DNA of 45,831 nt. Source: an uncultured Flavobacterium sp. Its GTDB lineage: Bacteria; Bacteroidota; Bacteroidia; Flavobacteriales; Flavobacteriaceae. Shown in pieces: positions 34,649 through 44,200 of the stretch; the stretch's first letter is position 1, and each line of letters opens with the position of its first letter. The notes beneath the pieces were generated by a model. The model made no database searches. It saw only the letters and a list, made by a program, of their open reading frames with translations, and was not told the origin of the DNA. Where the stretch lies: positions 1-45,831 of the forward strand of contig NZ_CAMIHH010000015.1 of NCBI RefSeq assembly GCF_946220915.1, read 5' to 3'. The position numbers and the translations under genes were made by a program.

Positions 34649-34684
34649 CCTCACCCCCCGGGCCCCTCTCCTTTAGAGAGGGGA
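34649..34684. repeat. CCTCACCC-type palindromic intergenic repeat, copy 2
   Basis: This begins CCTCACCC and carries a perfect eight-base stem CCCCTCTC/GAGAGGGG around CTTTA. The head is the same as in the element at 2546-2580. Confidence 0.7.
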
Positions 34685-34760
34685 GCAGCGCCCGCTTACT
34701 AAAAACTGCTGCAAACGCGTATCAACAGTATTTCGAAAGATTTTAGAAGCAGCTATCTCT

Positions 34761-34850
34761 GCGCATTTTGCCACCGGCAGTCCTGCCATCCGCTCTATCC
34801 CCTCCTTCGTCGGGGGATGCCGCTGCTGTCAGGGCTAATGGGAAAATGCG
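34761..34850. repeat. GCGCATTTTGC / ATGCCGCT dispersed palindromic repeat, copy 3
   Basis: This is the most complete copy. It opens GCGCATTTTGCC and closes GGGAAAATGCG, an imperfect terminal inverted repeat. The core is TCCTGCCATCCGCT, an ATCCCC/GGGGAT stem and ATGCCGCT ... CAGGGCTAA. An open frame runs through it into the pentapeptide gene but does not look coding. Confidence 0.7.
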
Positions 34851-34893
34851 TGATAATCGGCCAAATCCCCGTCATCCGCGTTCCATAAATCAA

Positions 34894-34901
34894 TACTTTT
34901 G
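34894..34901 (+). promoter_or_regulatory. Candidate -7 box for the pentapeptide gene (TACTTTTG)
   Basis: This exact TAnnTTTG match has its last base four positions before the ATG at 34906. This supports that start and predicts a leaderless message. No -33 element is evident. Confidence 0.45.
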
Positions 34902-34905
34902 CCCT

Positions 34906-35475
34906 ATGGAAAATTACGTCATCGACCAGCAGGTTACCGGGAAGATATACAGCACGGAAGATATCATGTATAAGGATTTTGAACGCTGCACCTTTATGCA
35001 ATGCGATTTTTCGGCTTGCAATTTTACAGGTGTGGCTTTTATAGACTGCAACTTTACCAGCTGTAACTTTAGTGAGGCTAAGATCAATTACATTGGGCTT
35101 CGGGGTGCGTTCTTCGACAACTGCAATTTTACGGGCGTAAATTTCTCGATGGCCGATCCGCTCCTGTTTGGGGTGGAATTCAAAAACTGCAGGCTTGATT
35201 ACGCAAAGTTTTATACCCTGAAAATAAAAGGCACGGTATTTACCGATTGCAGCATCATTGCGGCCGACTTTATGCAGACCGATATGACCGAAGCGCTTTT
35301 TGACAACTGCAACCTGCACAAAAGCGTGTTCGACGGCACCATTGCCCAGCGCGCCGATTTTAGTACAAGCTATAACTTTTCCATAGACCCGGAGCGCAAC
35401 AAGCTGCGCCGCGCCCGCTTTTCGCAGGAAGGGCTAAAAGGGCTGCTCGAAAAATATGAGATTGTAGTGGTGTAA
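34906..35475 (+). CDS. Pentapeptide-repeat protein
   Basis: This 189-residue protein folds as a right-handed quadrilateral beta-helix. About 25 pentapeptide-like units with central Phe/Leu run from about residue 20 to 150 (for example CDFSACNFTGVAF, CNFTSCNFSEAK, ADFMQTDMTEALF), many with Cys before Asn/Asp. The C-terminal tail SIDPERNKLRRARFS ends in a short helix. The family includes Qnr/MfpA-like DNA-gyrase mimics, but nothing here proves that role. The open frame extends 46 codons upstream through a dispersed repeat; the ATG at 34906 fits the repeat start and promoter box, so I reject the longer form. Confidence 0.87.
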   Translation: MENYVIDQQVTGKIYSTEDIMYKDFERCTFMQCDFSACNFTGVAFIDCNFTSCNFSEAKINYIGLRGAFFDNCNFTGVNFSMADPLLFGVEFKNCRLDYAKFYTLKIKGTVFTDCSIIAADFMQTDMTEALFDNCNLHKSVFDGTIAQRADFSTSYNFSIDPERNKLRRARFSQEGLKGLLEKYEIVVV

Positions 35476-35481
35476 TACCGG

Positions 35482-37002
35482 TTATTTATTTTCTTTAGCA
35501 TACTTTTCCAGCATTGCCCCGCAATCGCACTCATACCCCTCAAGGTAGGCTTTGTGGTCATTGTATACTGCATAGGCACCATCCGGCGAACCGTTGACCA
35601 GCTGTATAGCAGCCACCATTGTCAGGGCCTTGCATACTTCTTCCTGGTTGCTGATCTGAGCCATTGCCTTTTGCAGGTATTTTTCGGCCGAAAGGGTATA
35701 GCTTCGCTTGAAGCTGATGTAAGCCAGCATGCTGTTGGCCGCAAAGCTGTCTTCTGATTCTAAGGCAAGTTGTGCATTTGTCTCGGCTTCTGCCAGGTTA
35801 TTTTGTTCAAGGCTTATGCCGGCGACGTGAAGATAGACATCGCGGCGCATCAGGGCGTTTAGTGGTTTCAATGCTGCTTTCTTTAAAAGTGTTTCCTTTA
35901 CTTTAGCATAATTTTTTGTAATGTAATATACCCCAGCCATGTTATCGTATATTTCGGCGGTATTGAACTGGAAGCCTTCCTTATCTTTAGGGAAAGCAAG
36001 CAGCGCCTTTTCAAAATAGCCATTGGCTTCGGTAAATTTCTTTTGCAAATAGTTGATGATCCCCAGGCTGAAATATGCCCCATACAAATTGGCATTCTTT
36101 TCTTTAAGCACTTTTTTAAAATATTCCTCTTTAGCAGCCATGTAAGCGATATCACTTTGTGAAGGTGTAAAGCTCCCTCCCGGCTCCAGCCCCTGCGAAT
36201 ATTTTACAATGCCATTGAACAGCCCCAGCATCTGTTTCGCCCTGTTATACCACGGGTTTTTCTTGTCCATGTATTTGTCATTGGCATCAAAGTCGATTAT
36301 TTTGGCAATGTCAGTATTTCTAAGCTTTGCTTCTTCTTCATCGTTCAGGCCATTATAATTGGAGGCGACATCATACATATCTACAATTCCAAGCATTATG
36401 TAGTTAAAGTCCTTCATGTGGTTATCCTTATCCTCAAGCGCATCGGTCACCACTTTCCGTGCCTTGCTAAAATCCTGCCTGCCCACGAGAAACAACGGAT
36501 AAAACACCTGCGAAATGGAATCCGACTTGTTGATGGCTAGCGCTTTTTCAATGTCCCTTATACCATCCTGCCCAAGGTTGAGCTTCGTTATCGCCCTTAA
36601 CGAATAATAGCTTGCCGAATCTTTGGCCTTAGGCTGCAGCTTCAGGTGCTCCAGTGCTTTCGTATAATTTTCCTGCGCGCTTTTGAAATCTCCTTTATTC
36701 TGGTAATAGTTCGCAATATTATTGTAAATAACAGCATCGCCTGGGTACTGCTTCAAAAGCTTTTGCTGCTCTTCGATATAGCCCGGCTGGTAGCTTTTGT
36801 CAACAGGTATTTCTTTGTAAGGGCGGAGATGGTTTGTCGATACATTCAGTGCAATGTTCGGCAGGAAGTAAAAAAGCGAATCAGTGCTTTTCATGATCTC
36901 TTGCTGCTGAACTGCCCCAAAATCACTTTTAAACTTATAGGCTGCCTGGGCAAATGCATCAGATATAAAAAGTAGAACTGCAAAGGCTAAAAGGTTTTTC
37001 AT
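35482..37002 (-). CDS. Exported tetratricopeptide-repeat protein
   Basis: This 506-residue protein has a Sec signal peptide (MKNLLAFAVLLFISDAFAQ) and at least five TPR-like units, visible as AVIYNNIANYYQNKGDFKSAQENYTKAL near 95-122, AYFSLGIINYLQKKFTEANGYFEKALL, and AEIYDNMAGVYYITKNYAKVKETLLKKA. It is likely periplasmic and mediates protein contacts. The C-terminus contains a CDCG motif (EGYECDCGAMLEKYAKENK). It lies between the convergent pentapeptide gene (gap of six bases) and asnB upstream, separated from asnB by a terminator. Partners are unknown. Confidence 0.85.
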   Translation of the reverse strand: MKNLLAFAVLLFISDAFAQAAYKFKSDFGAVQQQEIMKSTDSLFYFLPNIALNVSTNHLRPYKEIPVDKSYQPGYIEEQQKLLKQYPGDAVIYNNIANYYQNKGDFKSAQENYTKALEHLKLQPKAKDSASYYSLRAITKLNLGQDGIRDIEKALAINKSDSISQVFYPLFLVGRQDFSKARKVVTDALEDKDNHMKDFNYIMLGIVDMYDVASNYNGLNDEEEAKLRNTDIAKIIDFDANDKYMDKKNPWYNRAKQMLGLFNGIVKYSQGLEPGGSFTPSQSDIAYMAAKEEYFKKVLKEKNANLYGAYFSLGIINYLQKKFTEANGYFEKALLAFPKDKEGFQFNTAEIYDNMAGVYYITKNYAKVKETLLKKAALKPLNALMRRDVYLHVAGISLEQNNLAEAETNAQLALESEDSFAANSMLAYISFKRSYTLSAEKYLQKAMAQISNQEEVCKALTMVAAIQLVNGSPDGAYAVYNDHKAYLEGYECDCGAMLEKYAKENK

Positions 37003-37045
37003 GCAAGGTGGTTATTTGTGCGAAATATAGAAATTAAAATCAAAC

Positions 37046-37076
37046 AAAAAACGCCCCGGCTCGTCGGGGCGTTTTT
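37046..37076 (-). terminator. Bidirectional-looking terminator after asnB
   Basis: ACGCCCCG (37051-37058) pairs with CGGGGCGT (37065-37072), extended by A5/T pairs on both sides. On the minus strand the stem runs into a T tract, ending asnB before the TPR gene begins at 37002. Confidence 0.92.
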
Positions 37077-37113
37077 CTACAAACAAACAAACTAAATTCC
37101 AAAAAACCTGAAA

Positions 37114-38730
37114 TTATGCTTCTGCCTTTGCCTGGGCCATTGCAATATCGGCATTTACGTGCGCTGCATTGGCCCTTCCGCTCGGGTCGGTATTGTCCTG
37201 CCACTTCGGTATCCATTTCCTGACGGTTTGCGCCGCGCTCACCTGCGGAAAATGCTTATGGAAAACGGACCTGTAAAAATAGGCTTCCCTGGTAACAGGT
37301 GTATTGTAAGGGAAACGCTGTCCGGCAGTTTCCAGTTCTTCATCGGTAACCTGTGCCGAGCAGTATTCTATCAGTGTATCAATCCACCTGTAGCCTACAC
37401 CATCGCTAAACTGCTCCTTCTGCCTCCACAGCACCTCATCCGGCAGGTAAGGCTGCTCCGGCGTATCAAATGCTTTGCGCAGTATATATTTTTCAACACC
37501 ATCATATGCCTTAGGCTGTTTATCTTCAGGGTTGATCTTAATGGCAAGTTCCAAAAATTGCTTGTCCAGGAATGGTACACGCGCCTCAAGCCCGTGCGCC
37601 ATGGTACTCTTGTCGGCCCTTAACAGGTCGGCAGTAAACAGCTTCTGCACCCTCTCAATGGTTTCCTTTTGGAAAGCCGCCGATGATGGCGCATTCCTGA
37701 AGTACAGGTAGCCCCCAAAGATCTCATCGGCACCTTCGCCTGACAGTACCACTTTCACGCCCATATCCGTAATGGCCTTCGAGAGGAAATACATCGGCGT
37801 GCTGGCCCTTATAGAGGTTACATCGTAGGTTTCCAAATGCCATATCAATTTATCGAGTATGGCAATGCCCTGCTCTATGGTAAAATGTATCTCGTAGTGC
37901 TCTGTGCCTAAAAATTCCGCTACTTTGCGAGCGGCTACAGCATCCGGCGCCATGGCATCCAAACCTATGGAGAATGAGCGCAGCCCCTGCCCTTTCTCCT
38001 TCATCAGCCTTGCAGCAATGGAGGATATCAGCGAGGAATCCAATCCTCCGGAAAGCAGCACACCTACAGGCACATCGCTCATGAGCCTTTTCTCTACAGC
38101 CTGGGTCAAAGTCTCGCGGATGGCAGCATAATCAACCGCTTCAATGGCTTTGCCAGCATCTTCCCACTGCGGCCTGTAGTATTTTACAAAACCGGTTTGC
38201 GGCGTGTAGTAATGTCCCGGCGGAAAAGTAGAGAACGTTTGGCACTGGTCGGCAATCGACTTCATTTCTGAAGAGAAATAAATCCTGCCCCTTTCGTCAA
38301 GCCCGTAGTACAGAGGCTTGATGCCAAGCGGATCGCGGCCAGCCATGTAATCATCGCCATCTATTACCACAAAAGCAAACATACCGTCCAGCTGGTTGCA
38401 AAAATCGTAACCAAACTCTTCATACAGGTGTACGATGACTTCAGAATCCGAAGTAGTCCTGAACGCGTGGTGCTTCAGCACGGTATCGCGCAGTTTTTGA
38501 TGGTTGTATATCTCGCCATTATGCACCATCCACGCACTTTTAGTGCCCCGGATAGGCTGTTTTCCGGTATGGAGGTCAATTACCGAAAGGCGCTCGTGGC
38601 TTAATATGTGGCCCTTTTCGGTTACATGGAGGTCGCTTTCATCGGGGCCGCGGTGCGACATCCTTTTAGAAAGCTGCCCAACCAGCGCCACATCTTTTCC
38701 TTTTCCGATAATTGCTAATATTCCACACAT
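37114..38730 (-). CDS. asnB: Glutamine-hydrolysing asparagine synthase B
   Basis: AsnB makes asparagine from aspartate, ATP and glutamine-derived ammonia. The 538-residue protein has the N-terminal glutaminase domain with nucleophile Cys2 (MCGILAIIG), RLSVIDL near 47 and NGEIYN near 71, followed by the synthetase domain with the pyrophosphate-loop SGGLDSS at 227-233 and SGEGADEIFGGY later. Length and motifs match E. coli-type AsnB. The leader carries an eight-base inverted repeat (38755-38785). Identification is secure. Confidence 0.96.
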   Translation of the reverse strand: MCGILAIIGKGKDVALVGQLSKRMSHRGPDESDLHVTEKGHILSHERLSVIDLHTGKQPIRGTKSAWMVHNGEIYNHQKLRDTVLKHHAFRTTSDSEVIVHLYEEFGYDFCNQLDGMFAFVVIDGDDYMAGRDPLGIKPLYYGLDERGRIYFSSEMKSIADQCQTFSTFPPGHYYTPQTGFVKYYRPQWEDAGKAIEAVDYAAIRETLTQAVEKRLMSDVPVGVLLSGGLDSSLISSIAARLMKEKGQGLRSFSIGLDAMAPDAVAARKVAEFLGTEHYEIHFTIEQGIAILDKLIWHLETYDVTSIRASTPMYFLSKAITDMGVKVVLSGEGADEIFGGYLYFRNAPSSAAFQKETIERVQKLFTADLLRADKSTMAHGLEARVPFLDKQFLELAIKINPEDKQPKAYDGVEKYILRKAFDTPEQPYLPDEVLWRQKEQFSDGVGYRWIDTLIEYCSAQVTDEELETAGQRFPYNTPVTREAYFYRSVFHKHFPQVSAAQTVRKWIPKWQDNTDPSGRANAAHVNADIAMAQAKAEA

Positions 38731-38754
38731 ACTTGTCCCTGTTTTAAATTGGCG

Positions 38755-38785
38755 GCCGAACAGGCTTCATTTAGTTATGTTCGGC
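38755..38785. promoter_or_regulatory. Inverted repeat in the asnB leader
   Basis: GCCGAACA (38755-38762) and TGTTCGGC (38778-38785) are perfect eight-base arms with a 15-base spacer, 25 bases before the asnB start codon. It could be an operator or an RNA hairpin; no T tract follows. Confidence 0.45.
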
Positions 38786-39013
38786 AAGACAAATTTGGAT
38801 TATTAGTTTCAATTGTAAAACACATAAAGCATTTTAACTTTCAAATTAAAACATAAAGCAAGGAGATTGAAATTTTTGGTAATATCGAAAACGTTTTTTG
38901 TCGGAAGGAGGTTACAAACTGTAAAAAAGCGTTTAATGACGATGACACAGATTATAAAAACAGATGGCGCAGATTGGGGGTAATAACCGCAGGTTTATAA
39001 ATACCACTTGCAA
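38786..39013. other. Gene-free gap upstream of asnB
   Basis: About 230 AT-rich bases between the asnB leader and the GreA-like gene end. I see no open frame worth calling and no clear -7 box for asnB; the nearest, CAAATTTG on the minus strand near 38792-38799, lacks the TA. Confidence 0.4.
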
Positions 39014-39466
39014 CTAATACAACCCACCGATTATATACTTTGTCGTCCCCACCTCAAATTGATCCCCCTGCCCCATTCCCATCATTTTCAGGCCCAATGG
39101 CGACTGCGGCGAAAGCGCGATTACAGTCACTCCATCAACTGTTATTTTGGGCAATGCCGCGCTTACGAACAGGTGCAGGTTATTCGCCTTTACCAAACTT
39201 CCCATAACAACTCTTGCCGATGTGGCTTCCGGGTTAATTTTTTCGAGTATGGCTTTCTGGTCGAGAAATTCTTTCAGTTTCTGGTTCAGCTTTTCCTGCT
39301 CCAGGTGCATCATGGAGAGTGCTGTTTCGTGTTTATCCCCTGCCGAACCTTTAGCGTCGTTTGAGGCATCTTCTGTCAGCGCGGCGATCATGTCGCGAAA
39401 GACATCGATACGGTCGTCGACCTGTTGTTTGTAATAAGCGAGGATTTTTTGTTTTAGAGGATTCAA
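39014..39466 (-). CDS. GreA/GreB-like protein with N-terminal coiled coil (TTG start)
   Basis: This 150-residue protein has a charged helical N-terminal half (about 1-70, with SAGDKHETALSMMHLEQEKL) and a C-terminal domain like that of transcript cleavage factors GreA/GreB (about 80-150: VDGVTVIALSPQSPLGLKMMGMGQGDQFEV). In Bacteroidota such proteins are often mislabelled 3-oxoacyl-ACP synthase. A role at RNA polymerase is plausible but the coiled coil differs from true GreA. The only start upstream of the conserved region is TTG at 39466; the next ATG is 25 codons further in and would cut the first helix. Confidence 0.75.
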   Translation of the reverse strand: MNPLKQKILAYYKQQVDDRIDVFRDMIAALTEDASNDAKGSAGDKHETALSMMHLEQEKLNQKLKEFLDQKAILEKINPEATSARVVMGSLVKANNLHLFVSAALPKITVDGVTVIALSPQSPLGLKMMGMGQGDQFEVGTTKYIIGGLY

Positions 39467-39531
39467 GATTGAAAGATTTAAAAAATTGAAAGATTTAAAA
39501 ATCGCGTTACACGATCTTTAAATCTTTCAAT
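39467..39531 (-). terminator. AT-rich hairpin ending the TPR/barrel operon
   Basis: Arms 39485-39504 and 39512-39531 pair at 19 of 20 positions around a seven-base loop. On the minus strand it leads into a TTTTTTAAA run. A further copy of the left-arm sequence (GATTGAAAGATTTAAA) is at 39467-39482. Confidence 0.7.
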
Positions 39532-39548
39532 CTTAAATTTTTAAATAA

Positions 39549-41294
39549 TTAAAAATTAAACTTATACGATGCGCCTATCAGGAACTGGAAGCCCTGTACA
39601 GGATAGTTTACCCAGCGTTGGTAATCCTGGCCTGTAATGTTGTTCAGCTTAAGGAAGCCCGTCAGGCGCTCGTTGTACTTATATCCAAGGTGCGCATTCA
39701 GGTCAAAGAAGCTTTTCAAGGTTACTGTATCTGACTCCAAACTTTCATTAAAAATCACATCTTTCCTGTCGCCGGTAAAAAAGATGTTCGTACCCGCATA
39801 CCATTTTGGCGTAATGTCTACATCCAGGCTCGCTCCCACTTTCATTTGCGGCATATTGAATGCCTCGTCCAGATCATCGGTAGAATAGCTATAATACGTT
39901 CCGTTAATACCGAAATGTACTTTCTGCGAAAAGTCAGCTTTCAGTTCACCGAAGAAACTTATAGTTTGTAGCCTGTCATATACAATCCCAAAGGAATTAC
40001 CAAAAGAATAGCCACTATCAAACATCATAGTAGTTTCAAATGCCCTATTGTTCATGAAAAAGGCTCTGTTATCCTCGTTCATGTACGACCCGCGAATGTT
40101 GTACGCCACCGTGCTCGCCAGCTTGCCTTTCAGGCCCACATAAATATCATACTGCTGGTCGGTCGGGGCAACGGCAAGTGTCGGCGATACAAACGGGTTC
40201 TGGCTTACGAAATCTGCGTATGAGTTTTGGCGCAACGTACCTTCTGCCCCGGCATAGGCCACCATCAGGTCGCCCACCACTTTGTACGATGCCTTCACCT
40301 GTGGGTAAACGAATATTTTATTATCGGTTTCATCATTCATTTTGCCCATGCTATAGAAAATGCCCGCACCCAACTGCACGGAAAGGTCATCTTTCTGATA
40401 TAAAAGGCTTGGCTGAATGCCCAGGTTGAAATGGCTGTAGCTCAGGTCACCCATGTCATTGATGTCCTTCTCAAAATTTCCACCCACATAATCGGCAACA
40501 AAATCTACCTTTATCTTTTCACCAGCTAAAGGAATATCCAGCGATGGTGTCAGGAAGAAACGGTTCTCTGCCGAACCGTAGGCATCCCAAAAGCGTTTGT
40601 ACTGTGCCGATGCATCATGGAAATAACTGTCCTTTGTCTGTATTTTCCCTCCTATGTAAAAAGTATGATATGTTTGCTGAGGGTCTATTTGGGATAGTGT
40701 TTGCGAAGTAGATTCCATAACCTCAATAGGAAGCCCATACCAATTGTACACCTGGTGCTGGTAACCCAAATCAGTGCTCCAGTTATAGCCCTGCTGGCGG
40801 CTGCCATAGGTAAGGTCAAGTGCCGTGTTGTAATATTTATCATCCAGCTTAACATCCTCTATACCGCCCTGCGACGAGAGGTGGCGCAACATACCGCCCA
40901 TGTAGTCGGTATCGCTCACGTTCTCGGTTACAAAAAGTTCGGCATTGATCGTGCCGTAGTTACCCACCCCCAGTGTCGCATAATTGTTATAGAATTTCTC
41001 CCTTGCCTCTTTATCCACAGCAGCGGCCTTCCCTTTGGCCGGTGCAAAGGTTGAGGCCACCGGAAACGAGAAGATGTTATATTTGATCGCTTCTTTTTGT
41101 TTTTCCTGCTCGTCCTCAATAACGGGCGTTTCTTTTACCTTAAAGGCATCCGATATGGTTGGGGTGTAAGGCTTAACCACATTTACTACCTCAGTCCCTA
41201 TATTCTCGTCCTTCTTCTGTGCGAAGGTTTGCTGTGCTCCCGCGAGTGCTATCGCAATGGCTATGTACCTAAAATTGATCTTCATGGCTTGCAT
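39549..41294 (-). CDS. Plugless TonB-receptor-like outer-membrane beta-barrel
   Basis: This 581-residue outer-membrane protein has a signal peptide ending QQTFAQ (about residue 26), an N-terminal linker with VVNVVKPYTPTISDAFKVKE (about 36-55) and a basic stretch (about 85-95), then a long series of amphipathic aromatic strands (about 105-581) ending FLIGASYKFNF with a terminal Phe, as outer-membrane barrels do. It resembles the barrel of TonB-dependent receptors but I see no plug domain, and it is short for that class. The ATG overlaps the stop of the upstream TPR gene by one base; a second ATG three codons later is also possible. Confidence 0.8.
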   Translation of the reverse strand: MQAMKINFRYIAIAIALAGAQQTFAQKKDENIGTEVVNVVKPYTPTISDAFKVKETPVIEDEQEKQKEAIKYNIFSFPVASTFAPAKGKAAAVDKEAREKFYNNYATLGVGNYGTINAELFVTENVSDTDYMGGMLRHLSSQGGIEDVKLDDKYYNTALDLTYGSRQQGYNWSTDLGYQHQVYNWYGLPIEVMESTSQTLSQIDPQQTYHTFYIGGKIQTKDSYFHDASAQYKRFWDAYGSAENRFFLTPSLDIPLAGEKIKVDFVADYVGGNFEKDINDMGDLSYSHFNLGIQPSLLYQKDDLSVQLGAGIFYSMGKMNDETDNKIFVYPQVKASYKVVGDLMVAYAGAEGTLRQNSYADFVSQNPFVSPTLAVAPTDQQYDIYVGLKGKLASTVAYNIRGSYMNEDNRAFFMNNRAFETTMMFDSGYSFGNSFGIVYDRLQTISFFGELKADFSQKVHFGINGTYYSYSTDDLDEAFNMPQMKVGASLDVDITPKWYAGTNIFFTGDRKDVIFNESLESDTVTLKSFFDLNAHLGYKYNERLTGFLKLNNITGQDYQRWVNYPVQGFQFLIGASYKFNF

Positions 41295-44200
41295 TAGTTT
41301 TGGATGGATGAATTGCGTTTCGCTTCTTCGCCTTTGATGATGTCGAGTTCGGCCTGCGCTTCCTGGATTACTTCCGGATAGGCCGTGAAATTCTTGATAA
41401 CGCTCTCCAGGATGTACGTGGCCTGGTAACTGTCTTTCAGCCCATAATAGTTTTTCGCCATTACCACAAGGCCTTTTGCCCCGAAGAATTTATACCCCGA
41501 GTAGTCTTTCGACAGCTTTTGTACCACGGTGTTCGAAGCCTCAAATTTTCCTTCTTTATTCTTAAAATACGCATCATAGTACATTGCTTCGGCTGCAAGC
41601 TCACCTTTGGCAATGGTCAACAATTTGGCATAAGCCGCTTTGGCCTTCACCTCATCATTGGTCTTTATAGCCGAGCGCGCCACAATGATCTGGGCATCGC
41701 TCTTTACCCTGTCTTCTGTCTTACTGTTAGCCAGTACCTTGTCGGCATATACCACGGCATTGGCATAATCCTTTCCTTCGTAATAGGCTTTCATCAGGTT
41801 GGACTGCGCAAAAGTTACGTTTTGCGGAAAGTCGGCCTCCGTTTCCAGCCTCTTCAATACCGGGATGGCTTTAGCATAATCATTCTTTTTCAGGTGTATT
41901 TCCGAAAGCCTTGCCAGCGCCTGCTCAGTAAATTCGCTACTTGGCCTGGAGATCACAAAATCATAATGCGGGATGGCATTGGTTTCCAGTCCGTCAGCAT
42001 AATACGACTGGGCAAGGTAGAAATTCGCCTTGAGCGATGATATACCGTTCGGGAACTTCGACACATAGCTACTCAAAGTTGCAATGGCCTGCTTGGTATT
42101 GTTTTGCAAATATTGCTTTTCGGCAGCCTCGAATGCCGTATTGTCAAGGTCGGCATCGCTTACATCTACAAACGTCAGGGTCTTTACCCATGCAGCATAC
42201 TCATCTGTGCGGCCATTATCCACATAAATAAGGCGAGCGGTTTCAACAGCCTCCATGGCTTCCGGCGTGTTCGGGAACTCGGCTACTACCTTTTTGAACT
42301 TGGCAAGCGCCTGGTCGTCCTTCTCCGCATTGTAGTAAATAAGTGCCTGGCGCATGATGGCTTTGCTCACATACGTGCTTGTCTTGTACTCCGCGATCAG
42401 CCTGTCGTAGGTTATGATGGCTTTATCCGTCTGCTTTTCGGTTACGTAAGTGTTACCCAATTCATACAGCGCGTCATCAGCATATTTTGATTTTGGGTAG
42501 GCTTGCGCAAATTTGGTAAGGTCCTCGATCTTTTTCTCGTTCCTGCCCACAAACCCATAGCTGATCCCTTTTTGGAACAATGCATAATCCGCATCGATGC
42601 CTTTCATGTCGATAGCTTTGTTGTAGGCTTCCATTGCCGGCCAGTATTTGCCGGTAACAAAGTTACTGTCGCCCAGGCGGAGCAGTGCATCGTTGAGGCG
42701 TACCTTGTCGTCTTTGGCAACAGCCACATAATCGGCAAAATGCTTAGCCGCCTGCTCATATTCTTTTTGTTTAAAATAAGCGTATGCAATGTTGTAATGG
42801 ATGTTCTTGAATTTTGCTGTACTCTTAGCAGCTTCCATACCCAGGAATTGTTTATAGCTTATAAGCGCTTCGCTAAACTGTCCCAATTCATACTCGCATT
42901 CACCTTTCCAAAAAGTAGCATTAGCGGTAACCTTAGGATCACGCTGTTCAGTCAGAGATTTCTTAAACAGTGCCAATGCTTCCGTATAGTATCCATCGGT
43001 AGCTAATTCCTGTCCGCGATAGAACGTCACTTTTTGGTAAGCAGCCCTGTTCTCCGGCGATTTATTTTTTTCAAGAAGCACTAAAGCTTCCGTATAATTT
43101 TTTGATGTGATGTAGGAATCGATAAGCAGGTTTTGAATTTCCTGCTTAAACGGTGTGGCGGGATATTTCTCAAGGAAATTGCCCAGCACCTCCGGTACAC
43201 TTTGGTACGGGTTGCCAATATCGTAGCTCAGCTTGGCATAGTTCAGGTAGGCATCTTCCTGTATCTTTGGCTCAAATGCCATTTCCGATGCATTTTTGAA
43301 TGCATTGAGCGCCTGCTGCTTCTTGCCAGTCTTCAGGTAGCTTTCGCCAAGGTGGTAGTAGGCATTTTGCGCCACGGCATCATTACCGCCAATGATCTTG
43401 TTAAATTCGGTTATCGCGTTCTCAAAGTCGCCCTGCTTGTAGTACGCATATCCCAATTGATAAAAATCGGTATTGTTCCACTTGCCTTTTGTACCCCTGT
43501 AATTTTTAAGGTATGGTATGGCTTTGTCGTACTGCCCCAAGTTAAAGTAGCTTTCGCCGATGATCTTGGAAAGCTCAGACTTTTCGTTGGCATCTCTTTT
43601 AGGCAATTGCGGCACTCCAAGGTCGATGGCTTTTTGGAACTGTCCTTCCTTAAATGCCATATCAGCCTGGAAATAGGACATTTTCTCACTGTATTTTTCC
43701 TTGTCCTCCACCTGTTCAAAATACTGTGTCGCCTTTTTGTAATCATCGCCCTCATAAGCCATGAACCCAAGATAGTACTTTGCCTGTGAGCCATACTGCT
43801 GCGAGTCTTTAACTTTCAGCAGGTATTTGTCGGCATTTTTTTTATCGCCTGCATTAAAGTAGCTGTAGCCTTTTTGAAAGTTGTAGCGGTCTCGGTCGGT
43901 TTCTCCCAGGCTGCCCTCATCCACCTTATCATACCACTCCAGCGCCTGCTTGTAGCGCCCCTGGCGAAAATGGTTTCCCGCCACCTCTATGTACGCCTGG
44001 TTTTGCCTGGTACTGGTAGGATGGTCTTCAATGAAGTCCTCCATCAGCTCATCGGCGTTTTTCTGGTTAAGCTTTATGGCGCTCGAAGCAATGTAGTAGT
44101 CACAATCGGCCTGCACATCCATTTCCCGACTGCTGCTTTTTGTCTTTTCAAAAAGTATCTGGGCAGCCTGGTACTGCTGGTCGTTGTAGAGCGCTACGGC

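Noticed and set aside
34768..34905. 46 extra codons upstream of the pentapeptide protein
   Set aside because: They translate a dispersed palindromic repeat and cross a promoter box; the repeat-protein fold starts at 34906.
34906..35475. A quinolone-resistance Qnr protein
   Set aside because: The pentapeptide fold alone does not show gyrase protection, and Qnr-specific loops could not be identified by eye.
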